Shown: one piece after another, positions 49,853-58,601 of the stretch
Layout of the letters: each line of letters begins with the position of its first letter
Numbering within the stretch: the first letter of the stretch is position 1
Source of the DNA: Halopseudomonas xinjiangensis
Lineage (GTDB): Bacteria > Pseudomonadota > Gammaproteobacteria > Pseudomonadales > Pseudomonadaceae
Reading direction: 5' to 3'
DNA length: 64,000 nt
NCBI GenBank assembly: GCA_011050525.1
Contig: DRFO01000020.1
Location: forward strand, 124,001-188,000
Program-made: the position numbers and the translations under genes
The notes under the pieces: model-generated
Databases searched by the model: none
Seen by the model: only the letters and a program-made list of their open reading frames with translations
What the model was told of the DNA's origin: nothing

Positions 49853-51433
49853 ATGGCTCATCAAGATATTCATGCCCACCGGATTCTGATTCTCGATTTC
49901 GGCTCCCAGTACACTCAGCTGATCGCCCGGCGTGTTCGGGAGATCGGGGTCTACTGTGAAATCCATGCCTGGGACATGAGCGAGGCGGATATCCGCGCTT
50001 ATGCTCCCAAGGGAATCATCCTGGCGGGCGGGCCAGAATCCGTGCCGAACGCGGGCTCGCCACGGGCGCCGCAGGTGGTTTATGAGCTGGGTGTGCCGGT
50101 TCTGGGAATCTGTTACGGCATGCAGACCATGGCCGAGCAACTGGGCGGAAAGGTACAGGGCTCTGACAAGCAGGAGTTCGGATACGCTCGCGTTGATCTC
50201 GTCGGCAAGAGCGAATTTCTGGCGGGCATAGAAGATCACATGGACGCTGAAGGGGTGTTTAGCCTGGATGTGTGGATGAGCCATGGAGACAAGGTCATCA
50301 CCCTGCCGGAAGGTTTTCATATCATTGCCAGCACGCCGAGCTGTCCGATCGCAGCGATGGGCGATGAGACGCGGCATTTCTACGGTGTGCAGTTCCACCC
50401 CGAAGTCACCCATACCAAGCAGGGCCTGCGCATCATGTCGCGCTTCCTGCTTGAATTGTGCGGCTGTGAGGCGTTGTGGACCCCTTCCAATATCGTTGAC
50501 GATGCTATCGCCAGCGTACGCGCCCAGGTGGGCGACGCCAAGGTGCTGCTCGGCCTGTCCGGCGGCGTAGACTCCTCGGTGGTGGCCGCTTTACTGCACC
50601 AGGCTATTGGTGATCAGCTGACCTGCGTGTTCGTGGATAACGGCCTGTTGCGCTTGAACGAAGGTGAACAGGTAATGGCCATGTTCGCCGAGAACATGGG
50701 CGTGAAGGTGATTCGGGCCAACCGTGAGGAGATGTTCCTCTCCCGGCTGCTGGGCGTCACGGATCCCGAGGAGAAGCGCAAGGTCATTGGTCGCAGCTTT
50801 ATCGAGGTGTTCGATGAGGAAGCCACCAAGCTAGAAGGCATCGGATTTCTGGCCCAGGGCACCATCTATCCGGACGTGATCGAGTCTGCCGGCGCCAAAA
50901 CCGGCAAGGCCCATGTCATCAAATCCCATCATAATGTTGGCGGATTGCCGGATGACATGGCTTTCGAACTGGTCGAACCGTTGCGTGAACTGTTCAAGGA
51001 CGAAGTGCGCAAGATCGGCCTTGAACTGGGCCTGCCCTACGATATGGTCTACCGTCACCCCTTTCCAGGTCCGGGCCTCGGTGTGCGCATACTGGCAGAA
51101 GTGCGCAAGGAATATGCTGACATTCTGCGCCGCGCCGATCATATCTTCATAGAAGAGCTGCGCAGGGCGGATCTGTACCACAAGACCAGCCAGGCCTTTG
51201 CGGTGTTTCTGCCAGTCAAATCGGTTGGGGTGGTGGGAGACGGCCGCCGTTACGAATGGGTTATCGCGTTACGTGCGGTTGAAACCATCGATTTCATGAC
51301 GGCCCGCTGGGCCCATCTGCCCTATGAGTTCCTTGAGACAGTATCCAATCGGATCATCAACGAGATCAGCGGTGTATCGCGGGTTACCTACGACATTTCC
51401 AGCAAGCCGCCGGCTACGATCGAGTGGGAATAA
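49853..51433 (+). CDS. guaA: GMP synthase (glutamine-hydrolysing)
   Basis: A 526-residue enzyme that aminates XMP to GMP. The N-terminal class I glutamine amidotransferase domain has Cys in [15 protein letters not shown] and His/Glu in [11 protein letters not shown]. The PP-loop ATPase domain has [17 protein letters not shown], and the C-terminal dimerisation domain ends [11 protein letters not shown] 49853, after CGAGG, is preferred to the frame start at 49802. Confidence 0.97.
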   Translation: MAHQDIHAHRILILDFGSQYTQLIARRVREIGVYCEIHAWDMSEADIRAYAPKGIILAGGPESVPNAGSPRAPQVVYELGVPVLGICYGMQTMAEQLGGKVQGSDKQEFGYARVDLVGKSEFLAGIEDHMDAEGVFSLDVWMSHGDKVITLPEGFHIIASTPSCPIAAMGDETRHFYGVQFHPEVTHTKQGLRIMSRFLLELCGCEALWTPSNIVDDAIASVRAQVGDAKVLLGLSGGVDSSVVAALLHQAIGDQLTCVFVDNGLLRLNEGEQVMAMFAENMGVKVIRANREEMFLSRLLGVTDPEEKRKVIGRSFIEVFDEEATKLEGIGFLAQGTIYPDVIESAGAKTGKAHVIKSHHNVGGLPDDMAFELVEPLRELFKDEVRKIGLELGLPYDMVYRHPFPGPGLGVRILAEVRKEYADILRRADHIFIEELRRADLYHKTSQAFAVFLPVKSVGVVGDGRRYEWVIALRAVETIDFMTARWAHLPYEFLETVSNRIINEISGVSRVTYDISSKPPATIEWE

Positions 51434-51442
51434 GGCGCTGAC

Positions 51443-51469
51443 ATCCAGCCGGCCTAAGGCAGGCTGGAT
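51443..51469. terminator. Hairpin between convergent guaA and lipoprotein gene
   Basis: An 8-bp stem ATCCAGCC/GGCTGGAT has an 11-base loop, between two convergent genes. The T-tract is poor on both sides, so terminator function is likely but unproven. Confidence 0.45.
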
Positions 51470-51474
51470 ACTTG

Positions 51475-52113
51475 TTATTCACTGATTGCGCGGCTGTGCA
51501 GACGCAGATTGTTCAGGGTCCAGGGGACGAGTTGCTCGGCCAGATGATCGGCGGCTTGGCCAAAGGCATCCACCACACCGGGCACTTGCTCATTTTCTAG
51601 TGGCTGTTCAACACGAAAGGTTCGATGTGCAAGCACCCGCCGAGTGTTCGCATCAATCAGCCGTGCGTCCAGCTCTATCACCGCCCGCGGTTGCCCGTCT
51701 TGATAGGTCACCTGGAAGCGCCGCAGATCGCTACCCAAATGCACGTCCGCGTGCAGTGCATGTTCGTCGGTAGTAATGGTTTCGATAGAACCGTGCAGTG
51801 CAAAGGACTTGGCGATGTGCTCGCGCATCAGTGCTGGCGACGGGTCAGCCCAGCGGGCTCCCTTGTAGGTGCTCAGCTCATTACCCTCAGGGTTGACCAG
51901 CATTCGTGCGCTGTTCAGCGCGAACCCGGTCTGGGGAGTGTTGACTCGCAACGATACAGTCATGGCATCTGAATTCTGTGCGGCTTGCATCATCGGCGAC
52001 GGAAACTGGTAAACCTTGAGCGGCTCGCTTTCCGGAAGAATGGTGCAGGCACTCAACCAGACCAGGCCGGCAGTGAGCAATGCGGTGCGGATCAAGCCTG
52101 TTGAAATATTCAA
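51475..52113 (-). CDS. ABC-type transport auxiliary lipoprotein (PqiC-like)
   Basis: A 212-residue lipoprotein. The signal peptide ends in LSAC (Cys23) with Thr at +2, suggesting the outer membrane. The rest matches the ABC_trans_aux family: SLRVNTPQTGFALNSARMLV, then WADPSPALMREHIAKSF. It is the last gene of a four-gene MCE transporter operon and overlaps the MCE gene by four bases (ATGA). Its probable role is to link the MCE protein to the outer membrane for lipid transfer. Confidence 0.86.
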   Translation of the reverse strand: MNISTGLIRTALLTAGLVWLSACTILPESEPLKVYQFPSPMMQAAQNSDAMTVSLRVNTPQTGFALNSARMLVNPEGNELSTYKGARWADPSPALMREHIAKSFALHGSIETITTDEHALHADVHLGSDLRRFQVTYQDGQPRAVIELDARLIDANTRRVLAHRTFRVEQPLENEQVPGVVDAFGQAADHLAEQLVPWTLNNLRLHSRAISE

Positions 52114-53048
52114 GGTTCAAATTCCTCCAGCGAATCGCGGCCTAGCAGAAACCGGGTAGGGTTGTCTTCCAGCCTGCGCGTGATGCTCCGCAGCGAGGAC
52201 AGACTGCCTCGCAGCTCATTGATGGCGGGCTCCAGTTGCCCGAGACCTTGCATTCCGTTGGCAAAAGCCTCGCTATTGTCGACCAGCATGCTCTCCAGCA
52301 CGGCGCTGGTTCTGGCGATGGAGGATAGCGCCTCCTCTGCGCCGTTCAGCGTACGGGTACCCTGGTCGTTCACCAGCGTGCTGGCATCAGCCATCAGACT
52401 TCCAGTCTGCTCCAGCGTTTGCGTAGCCTGCTGGCTTACGCGAGTCAGCTCAGCCACCAATACCTTCACATCGTCGCCTTGCGCCGCAATGGTTTGAGTT
52501 GCCAATTCGATGGATTCAAGGGTATTGCCTATGCGGCCTGCGTTCTCATCGGAAATGATCAGCCGGGCGCTGGCCACCAGTTGATTGATGTTAGTCATCA
52601 GATCTTCGCCATTCGCCAGAAGACTTGCGATAGGTGAGGGCGAGGCGACAATGATCGGATTGCTCTTGTCTGGCGACTTGAGCAGGGCGCTTTTGGGTGA
52701 TCCATGACTCAGTTCGATTACCGACGTTCCGGTTATGCCAGTGAAAGACAGGCGTGCCCGCGTATCTTCCTTGATCGGCACGTCAGCGCCTACGCGGATC
52801 TCGGCCAATACCCTTCGTGGATCTGCCGGATCGAGCCGCAGTTCAGTGATGTCGCCCACCCGAATGCCGCTGTACTGCACGGCGCTGCCCCGGGACAAAC
52901 CGGTCACTGCTTCCTTGAAGACGACCGTGTAGCGGTTGTATTCCTGGGTTGAGCTGGCGTTGCTCAGCCAGACAGCGAAAAATATCGCAGCCGCTCCGGC
53001 GAGCAAGGTGAAAAGTCCAATCAGGACGTGATGAGCACGGGTTTCCAT
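52110..53048 (-). CDS. MCE (MlaD-like) periplasmic lipid-binding subunit
   Basis: A 312-residue protein anchored by one N-terminal helix (residues 8-30), followed by a single MCE domain (YTVVFKEAVTGLSRGSAVQY and SGIRVGDITELRL). A long helical part follows, rich in Leu and Ser, which could form a needle or coiled coil. It ends RFLLGRDSLEEFEP. MCE proteins ferry phospholipids across the periplasm. The ATG at 53048 shares a base with the ATPase gene's TGA stop; a TTG one codon earlier is unlikely. Confidence 0.9.
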   Translation of the reverse strand: METRAHHVLIGLFTLLAGAAAIFFAVWLSNASSTQEYNRYTVVFKEAVTGLSRGSAVQYSGIRVGDITELRLDPADPRRVLAEIRVGADVPIKEDTRARLSFTGITGTSVIELSHGSPKSALLKSPDKSNPIIVASPSPIASLLANGEDLMTNINQLVASARLIISDENAGRIGNTLESIELATQTIAAQGDDVKVLVAELTRVSQQATQTLEQTGSLMADASTLVNDQGTRTLNGAEEALSSIARTSAVLESMLVDNSEAFANGMQGLGQLEPAINELRGSLSSLRSITRRLEDNPTRFLLGRDSLEEFEP

Positions 53049-53851
53049 CAATCACTCTCCGGCTGGGGATCATGGGCGGCGGCCGCTGCCGCAGCGCGGC
53101 CTCGCGGGCCATGGAAGTATTCCTGAATCCAGACATTGTCGGTGGCTGCCACGTTTTCCAGGGTGTCAGCGACCAACACTCGTTTGTCAGACAATACGGC
53201 GATTCTATCGCAGATGGCGTACAGGGTATCCAGATCATGTGTGACCAGAAATACACTCAAGCCCAGCGCGTCACGCAGGGTCTTGATCAGCTGGTCAAAC
53301 GCTGCGGCGCCAATGGGGTCCAGCCCCGCTGTCGGTTCGTCCAGAAACAGAATATCTGGATCCAGAGCCAGTGCCCGGGCCAGGGCAGCTCTTTTCACCA
53401 TGCCGCCTGACAACTCCGACGGATATTTGTCTCCTGCGCCAGGAGGTAGGCCGGCCAGGGCAAGCTTCATGCAAGCAAGATGCTGGGCGTCAGCCCGGCT
53501 GAGGTTGGCATGCTCCACCAGGGGCAGCGCGACATTTTCAGTGACCGTGAGCGAGGAAAACAGCGCACCTTTTTGAAACAGCACGCCAAAGCGTCGCTCG
53601 ATTCTGGATCGCTCAGCCGCATTCAGGTCCAGCAGATTCTGACCAAACACTTTGACGCTGCCCTCGGTCGGACGTCGAAGGCCTACTATCGAGCGCAGCA
53701 GTACCGACTTTCCGGTTCCAGAGCCCCCCACCACGCCCATGATTTCGCCTTGACGAATGTCCAGGTCCAGGTTCTCGTGAACGGTTTGAGAGCCAAAACG
53801 GTTGACCAGCCCGCGAACCTGAACCAGAGGTTCCTCTTGTGCTTTAGACAT
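53048..53851 (-). CDS. MCE transporter ATP-binding subunit (MlaF-like)
   Basis: A 267-residue ABC ATPase. Walker A is GGSGTGKSVLLRSIVG, the signature is ELSGGMVKRAALARAL, Walker B is ILFLDEPTAGLDP, and the switch His is in FLVTHDLDT. It powers the permease encoded upstream. ATG 53851 (MSKAQEEPLVQVRGL) is chosen; a GTG at 53857 overlapping the permease stop is an alternative. The C-terminus is Ala/Arg-rich after FHGPRG. Confidence 0.93.
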   Translation of the reverse strand: MSKAQEEPLVQVRGLVNRFGSQTVHENLDLDIRQGEIMGVVGGSGTGKSVLLRSIVGLRRPTEGSVKVFGQNLLDLNAAERSRIERRFGVLFQKGALFSSLTVTENVALPLVEHANLSRADAQHLACMKLALAGLPPGAGDKYPSELSGGMVKRAALARALALDPDILFLDEPTAGLDPIGAAAFDQLIKTLRDALGLSVFLVTHDLDTLYAICDRIAVLSDKRVLVADTLENVAATDNVWIQEYFHGPRGRAAAAAAAHDPQPESD

Positions 53852-53853
53852 TG

Positions 53854-54993
53854 TCACCAGCCCATCTGCATGTAAAACAGTGCCGCCAGAGCATCCACCA
53901 GGATAACCACAAAGATGGACTGAACGACCGATGAGGTGGTGTGTTCACCCACTGACTCGGCACTGCCGCTGACCTTGAAACCTTCAAGGCAACCGATAAT
54001 GGCGATCAGAAAGGCGAAAACGGGGGCTTTGGCCAGACCCAGCAGAAAGTGATGCATTTCCACGTTCTGCTGGAGCGTGCTCATGAACATCGTAGGCGAA
54101 ATATCGAGGGCCAGCGCGCAAACCACGGCGCCCCCAAACAGGCCCGAGAGCATCGCGATAAAGGTCAGGATCGGCATGGCGATCATCATGGCCAGGACGC
54201 GTGGCAAGACCAGAATGTCCAATGGATCCAGGCCGAGCGTTCTGATGGCGTCGATTTCTTCGTTGGCCTTCATCGATCCGATCTGGGCGGTGAAAGCGCT
54301 GGCCGTACGCCCCGCCATGAGGATAGCCGTGAGTAGCACGGCGAATTCGCGGAGAAAGGAGAAGGCTATTAGATCAACGGTATAAATACTGGCGCCGAAT
54401 GCCGACAGGACCGTGGCGCCCAGGAAGGCGATGACCGCGCCGACCATGAAGGTCAGCAATGCCACGATAGGCACCGCATTGAGAGCGGTCTGCTCCAGTT
54501 GCGCCACCACCGCGGTGACCCGCCAGTTGGTTGGTTTGAACAGGTTGCGCGCGATACCCGCCAGTACGACGCCGATGAAACCAAGCAGCGAGACAAGATG
54601 GTCCCAGAAAATCATGGTGCCCTGGCCAACGCTTTCAAGCATATCCGCCACGGCGCTTCGATTGTCGGCAGGCGTTTCGGCTTCCGTGCTGAGGGTCTGC
54701 GCAATACGCCTCAGCAAGGTGCGGCGCTCTTGTGGCATATCGCTGTGCTGTTCTGCGGACGCGTCCAACAGGTCACTGCCGAGCAGTTCGGCCAGCAATT
54801 GTCCGCCTGCAGTATCCAGTTTCCCCAGACGTGTCAGGTCGACTCGCATAAAGGCCGTTCGAGCGCCGCCCTGGCCGGACGTAAGGCGGCGCAGCTCCGC
54901 ATAATGCTCAAGGGTCCAATCACCCTTGATGACAAGATGCATGGGATCGTTGGGGTTGTGGCTTAAAAAGGCGTTCTCGGGGAAAGCCGGCAT
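53854..54993 (-). CDS. MCE transporter permease (MlaE-like) with N-terminal STAS-like domain
   Basis: A 379-residue membrane protein. Residues 15-110 look like a STAS domain (LVIKGDWTLEHYAELRRL and MRVDLTRLGKLDTAGGQLLA), the role played by separate MlaB in the classic Mla system. The MlaE permease part follows with five or six helices and the conserved GRTASAFTAQIGSMKANEEI then DAIRTLGLDP. It is the first gene of the operon permease-ATPase-MCE-lipoprotein. The substrate is probably a phospholipid or another hydrophobic molecule; direction of transport cannot be told. Confidence 0.9.
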   Translation of the reverse strand: MPAFPENAFLSHNPNDPMHLVIKGDWTLEHYAELRRLTSGQGGARTAFMRVDLTRLGKLDTAGGQLLAELLGSDLLDASAEQHSDMPQERRTLLRRIAQTLSTEAETPADNRSAVADMLESVGQGTMIFWDHLVSLLGFIGVVLAGIARNLFKPTNWRVTAVVAQLEQTALNAVPIVALLTFMVGAVIAFLGATVLSAFGASIYTVDLIAFSFLREFAVLLTAILMAGRTASAFTAQIGSMKANEEIDAIRTLGLDPLDILVLPRVLAMMIAMPILTFIAMLSGLFGGAVVCALALDISPTMFMSTLQQNVEMHHFLLGLAKAPVFAFLIAIIGCLEGFKVSGSAESVGEHTTSSVVQSIFVVILVDALAALFYMQMGW

Positions 54994-55013
54994 TGAGATT
55001 ATCCAGGCGGAGG

Positions 55014-55505
55014 TTAGTGCTTGCGCTTGACGCCGTATTCCTCAGACAGGGTTCCAGGGCTGTCCTCCATTTTTGGCGCATAGTCGCGGGGCGGTTCGAA
55101 GCTATCGAAAACCGGTTCGATGCGCCCGGAGCTGCTACGTACCGGCTCATCATCATCCTGTTCCAGCGCTGCCAGCAAACGTTGGCGGGTCATGTCGTCA
55201 GGAGCTAGCTCTATCGCACCATGCGTCAGGTGTTCCTGCACTTCACGGTGGCTGCGATTGAGCTTGGCGACGAGACTGGCGGTTGTATTGAAGTGGCTCG
55301 CCACCTCCTGCTGGTATTCCTCGAAACGCAACTGCAGGCTTTCCATCTGAGCGTGACTGCCGGTCACATGCTTGCCACCGACCTGTTTGGCTACTCGAGC
55401 CAGAATGACGCCAATTACAATGCCCACTGCCAGCGCAATGGCTACTGCAATCCAGAGGTTCTCGTTTGCTTCCACCTTGGGTCCCTCGTTGATCTGTTCT
55501 GGCAA
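55014..55505 (-). CDS. zapG: ZapG/YhcB family membrane protein (DUF1043)
   Basis: A 163-residue protein with one N-terminal membrane helix (residues 18-38, LWIAVAIALAVGIVIGVILA). A coiled-coil segment follows (LQLRFEEYQQEVASHFNTTA then LVAKLNRSHREVQEHL), the hallmark of the YhcB family. In E. coli it links cell division, peptidoglycan and phospholipid synthesis. The C-terminal tail is acidic and disordered. It lies 20 bases upstream of the MCE operon on the same strand and is divergent from the hydrolase gene. Confidence 0.9.
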   Translation of the reverse strand: MPEQINEGPKVEANENLWIAVAIALAVGIVIGVILARVAKQVGGKHVTGSHAQMESLQLRFEEYQQEVASHFNTTASLVAKLNRSHREVQEHLTHGAIELAPDDMTRQRLLAALEQDDDEPVRSSSGRIEPVFDSFEPPRDYAPKMEDSPGTLSEEYGVKRKH

Positions 55506-55562
55506 TACGTATCCTGAGGATGCGTGCTTCGCTGCATGTCATTACGGTAACGACATTTCATA

Positions 55563-55590
55563 AACAAGGCTAGTACTTGCTAGTCTTGTT
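55563..55590. promoter_or_regulatory. Imperfect palindrome between divergent genes
   Basis: AACAAGGCTAG (55563-55573) and CTAGTCTTGTT (55580-55590) pair in 10 of 11 positions around a 6-base spacer. It lies between divergent zapG and the hydrolase gene, where an operator could control both. No regulator is encoded next to it. Confidence 0.45.
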
Positions 55591-55637
55591 CTGCCATGCG
55601 ACGTAAGTCGTCAGTCAACAGTCACGGAGAATCCGGT

Positions 55638-56261
55638 ATGAGCCGCAACGCTGAAGAACGACTTCTGATAGAAGGTCCGGCAGGACCGCTGGAATTGGTA
55701 GTCACTCGCGGCGACGATCCAACTGCCGTGGCGGTGATCTGCCACCCTCATCCCTTGCACGGCGGAACCTTGCACAACAAGGTAGTGCATACGCTTATGC
55801 GGGCGGCCAGGGATCAAGGGGCCAGTACGGTGCGCTTCAATTTTCGTGGCGTTGGCAAGAGCGGTGGCGAACACGCTGCGGGTCAGGGCGAGATCGATGA
55901 CTGTCTGGCAGTGATCGATTGGGCACATGGCCACCTGGGTGCAGAGCCGCTATGGCTGATGGGCTTTTCGTTCGGCGGTTACGTCGCTGCAGCCGCCGCC
56001 TGCCGGCTGGAAACCTGGCCTCGGCAACTAGTACTGGTGGGGCCATCGGTCGAGCGGCTGCCCTTCGGTGACCTCATGCCGTTGCCGGGACCCGCCTCGG
56101 TGATGATGGGCGAGGCCGACGAAGTGGTAGCGTCTGCCGCTGTTTTTGCTCTTCTGGAAGGCAAGCCTGGGATAAAGATGGTCCGTTTCCCGGATACCGG
56201 GCATTTTTTCCACGGCCGGCTGGTCGAGCTGAAGGAGGCGGTTGAAGCCCAGTTGGATTGA
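55638..56261 (+). CDS. Alpha/beta hydrolase (dienelactone hydrolase-like, YfaA/COG2945 type)
   Basis: A 207-residue alpha/beta hydrolase. AVICHPHPLHGGTLHNKVVH is the typical COG2945 start. The nucleophile Ser is in MGFSFGGYVA (GxSxG), and the catalytic His is probably in DTGHFFHGRL. The substrate is unknown. ATG 55638 follows GGAGAATCCGG; a longer frame from 55596 would extend into the intergenic palindrome. zapE follows after 73 bases. Confidence 0.86.
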   Translation: MSRNAEERLLIEGPAGPLELVVTRGDDPTAVAVICHPHPLHGGTLHNKVVHTLMRAARDQGASTVRFNFRGVGKSGGEHAAGQGEIDDCLAVIDWAHGHLGAEPLWLMGFSFGGYVAAAAACRLETWPRQLVLVGPSVERLPFGDLMPLPGPASVMMGEADEVVASAAVFALLEGKPGIKMVRFPDTGHFFHGRLVELKEAVEAQLD

Positions 56262-56334
56262 GGGCTCTGCAATTGCCAACGGAAGGAGGGGCGGGTAGAG
56301 TATCGACCCCCTCGGTATCCCACTGGTATCCAGC

Positions 56335-57426
56335 ATGACGCCTCTTGCACGCTACAAGGCGGACCTTCAGCGTCCGGATTTTTTCCATGACCCTGCCCAG
56401 GAGAATGCAGTCCGCCATTTGCAGCGTCTGTACGACGATCTGGTAAATGCCGGCACCTCTCGGCGTGGGTTGCTGGACAAGCTGCTGCGCAAAAAGCCTG
56501 AACCGGTCAAAGGCCTGTATTTCTGGGGGGGTGTAGGCCGCGGCAAAACCTACCTGGTGGATACGTTTTTCGAAGCGCTACCCTTCAAGCAGAAAATGCG
56601 CACACATTTCCACCGGTTCATGCAACGCGTCCACCATGAGCTCGATGGCCTCAAGGGGGAAAAGAATCCGCTGACCCTGATTGCCCGGCAATTCGCTGAC
56701 GAGGCAAGGGTAATCTGTTTCGATGAGTTCTTCGTGTCGGACATTACCGATGCGATGATTCTCGGCACTCTGATGGAAGAGCTCTTTGACAATGGTGTAA
56801 CGCTGGTGGCGACCTCCAATATCGTCCCGGACGGGCTCTACAAGGATGGCTTGCAGCGGGCGCGTTTCTTGCCCGCAATTGCTCTGATCAACAGTCACAC
56901 GGATGTGGTCAATGTGGACAACGGCGTTGACTACCGCCTTCGTGCACTGGAACAGGCGGAGTTGTACCACTGGCCGCTTGATGATCAGGCCGAAGGTAGC
57001 TTGCGGCGCAGTTTCGAAAGTCTGGTGCCTGACATGGATGGCGTGGTGGAAGGGGAGGTCCTGACGGTCGTCAACCGGGGGATCAAATCTTTGCGGGTAT
57101 GCGAGGACGTCGCCTGGTTTGAGTTCCGGGAGCTATGCGACGGCCCGCGCAGTCAAAACGACTATATCGAGCTGGCGAAGATCTTCCATGCGGTACTGAT
57201 CGCGAATGTCGAACAAATGGGGTCAGCGAAGGAAGACATGGCCCGCCGGTTTATCAATCTGGTGGATGAATTCTATGATCGTAACGTCAAGTTGATCCTG
57301 TCGGCGGAGGTCGAGCTCAAGGACCTTTACACTGGCGGGCGGCTGGAATTCGAATTCCAGCGCACCCTTAGTCGGTTGCTCGAAATGCAGTCCCACGAAT
57401 TCCTCTCTAGGCCGCACAAGCCCTGA
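56335..57426 (+). CDS. zapE: Cell division ATPase ZapE (AFG1-like)
   Basis: A 363-residue AAA-type ATPase. Walker A is WGGVGRGKTYLVD (residues 64-76) and Walker B is ICFDEFFVSD. ATSNIVPDGLYKDGLQRARF is a family motif. ZapE acts on the Z ring late in division and under anaerobic or heat stress in E. coli. No clear ribosome-binding site precedes the ATG. In many Pseudomonas genomes zapE lies close to rplM and rpsI, as here. Confidence 0.94.
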   Translation: MTPLARYKADLQRPDFFHDPAQENAVRHLQRLYDDLVNAGTSRRGLLDKLLRKKPEPVKGLYFWGGVGRGKTYLVDTFFEALPFKQKMRTHFHRFMQRVHHELDGLKGEKNPLTLIARQFADEARVICFDEFFVSDITDAMILGTLMEELFDNGVTLVATSNIVPDGLYKDGLQRARFLPAIALINSHTDVVNVDNGVDYRLRALEQAELYHWPLDDQAEGSLRRSFESLVPDMDGVVEGEVLTVVNRGIKSLRVCEDVAWFEFRELCDGPRSQNDYIELAKIFHAVLIANVEQMGSAKEDMARRFINLVDEFYDRNVKLILSAEVELKDLYTGGRLEFEFQRTLSRLLEMQSHEFLSRPHKP

Positions 57427-57446
57427 AGCTCTGCCGACGCCTGGGT

Positions 57447-58457
57447 TCAGAACGGCTTTTGTAGAAATTGCCTGCGGTACTGGTTGGGTGACAGGTCGGT
57501 ATGTTGCCGGAACAATCGGGCAAAAAAACTGGCGTCGTCATAACCAATATCGTAGCTGATGGTCTTGATACTGCGCTTGGTAGTGCTGAGCAGACTTTTA
57601 GCTGTCTCGATGCGCAGACGCTGCAGGTAGTGCAACGGTTTGTCTCCGGTAGCGCTCTGGAAGCGTCGCATGAAGTTGCGGATGCTCATGCCATGCTGAC
57701 TGGCTACATCTTCAAATCGGAACTTTTCAGAAAAGTGCTCTTCCAGCCATCCCTGGATCTGCAGTATGGCCACGTCCTGGTGCAGTTTTTGACCGCCAAA
57801 TCCTAAAACGCCCGGCGTGTAGCTGCGTTGTATTTCGTACAAGGTGTCACGGGCAACCGCCTGCGCTACCTGGCTGCCACAAAAATGCTCGATCAGGTGT
57901 ATGTACATGTCACAGGCAGAGGTTACGCCTGCAGCGCAGATGATCCTGTCGGCATCGGTAATGTGTTTTTCCCTGTTCAATACCACCCTGGGGAAGCGTC
58001 GGCTGAACTCGTCGAAGAAACGCCAGTAGGTGGTTGCCTCCTTGCCGTCAAGAAGCCCTGCGGCGGCTACCCAGAACACGCCTGTCGCCTCTGCACTGAT
58101 AATGGTGCCGCGCTCGTACTCCGCCTTCAGCCATGGCACCACACTGGGATAGCGCTCAAGCATCTGGTCGAAATCGCCCCAGAAGGCCGGCAGCAGAATC
58201 AGTTGCGGATGCATCGCTTCCAGCGACGCATCGACAGGCATGCGGTCCTGGCTGAAGCTGATGACCGGATCGCTATCAACTGCAATGATCGAGGTACGAA
58301 AAGCGGGGGTGAGGCCAAGTCCTCGCTGTCGCCCATCCCGCAGGCTAGCCATGAAAAAGAAATCCTTGGCCTGCATCAGGGTCGAGCCGACGACGCCATC
58401 AGTCGCCAGAATGACTACCTCACGCAGCGGAGTGCCTGGAAGCTGTAAGTGGTTCAT
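57447..58457 (-). CDS. GlxA-family transcriptional regulator (DJ-1/PfpI plus AraC domains)
   Basis: A 336-residue regulator. Residues 8-195 form a DJ-1/PfpI-like (class I amidotransferase) domain, with ISAEATGVFWVAAAGLLDGK and ICAAGVTSACDMYIHLIEH around the nucleophile elbow. The C-terminal AraC helix-turn-helix pair begins near residue 230 (FRFEDVASQHGMSIRNFMRR and KTISYDIGYDDASFFARLFR). Related proteins sense amino-acid derivatives such as carnitine or glycine betaine breakdown products. Its target here is unknown. Confidence 0.9.
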   Translation of the reverse strand: MNHLQLPGTPLREVVILATDGVVGSTLMQAKDFFFMASLRDGRQRGLGLTPAFRTSIIAVDSDPVISFSQDRMPVDASLEAMHPQLILLPAFWGDFDQMLERYPSVVPWLKAEYERGTIISAEATGVFWVAAAGLLDGKEATTYWRFFDEFSRRFPRVVLNREKHITDADRIICAAGVTSACDMYIHLIEHFCGSQVAQAVARDTLYEIQRSYTPGVLGFGGQKLHQDVAILQIQGWLEEHFSEKFRFEDVASQHGMSIRNFMRRFQSATGDKPLHYLQRLRIETAKSLLSTTKRSIKTISYDIGYDDASFFARLFRQHTDLSPNQYRRQFLQKPF

Positions 58458-58572
58458 TGTCAGCCTTTTTATAAGATGATTCTGCCATGTAATGTCTAAA
58501 GCATCTTGTAAAGTGGCGCAAGTGGCCTATTTGGCCAGGCGTATGACCGAAATGCCGGGGGTGCGGTAGAGC

Positions 58573-58599
58573 AAAGGCGCCCCGGGGCGGGGCGCCTTT
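58573..58599 (-). terminator. Terminator after the tas-like gene
   Basis: An 11-bp perfect stem, AAAGGCGCCCC with GGGGCGCCTTT, has a 5-base loop. It lies directly after the stop of the minus-strand aldo/keto reductase gene. The T-run is short. Confidence 0.7.
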
Positions 58600-58601
58600 G
58601 T

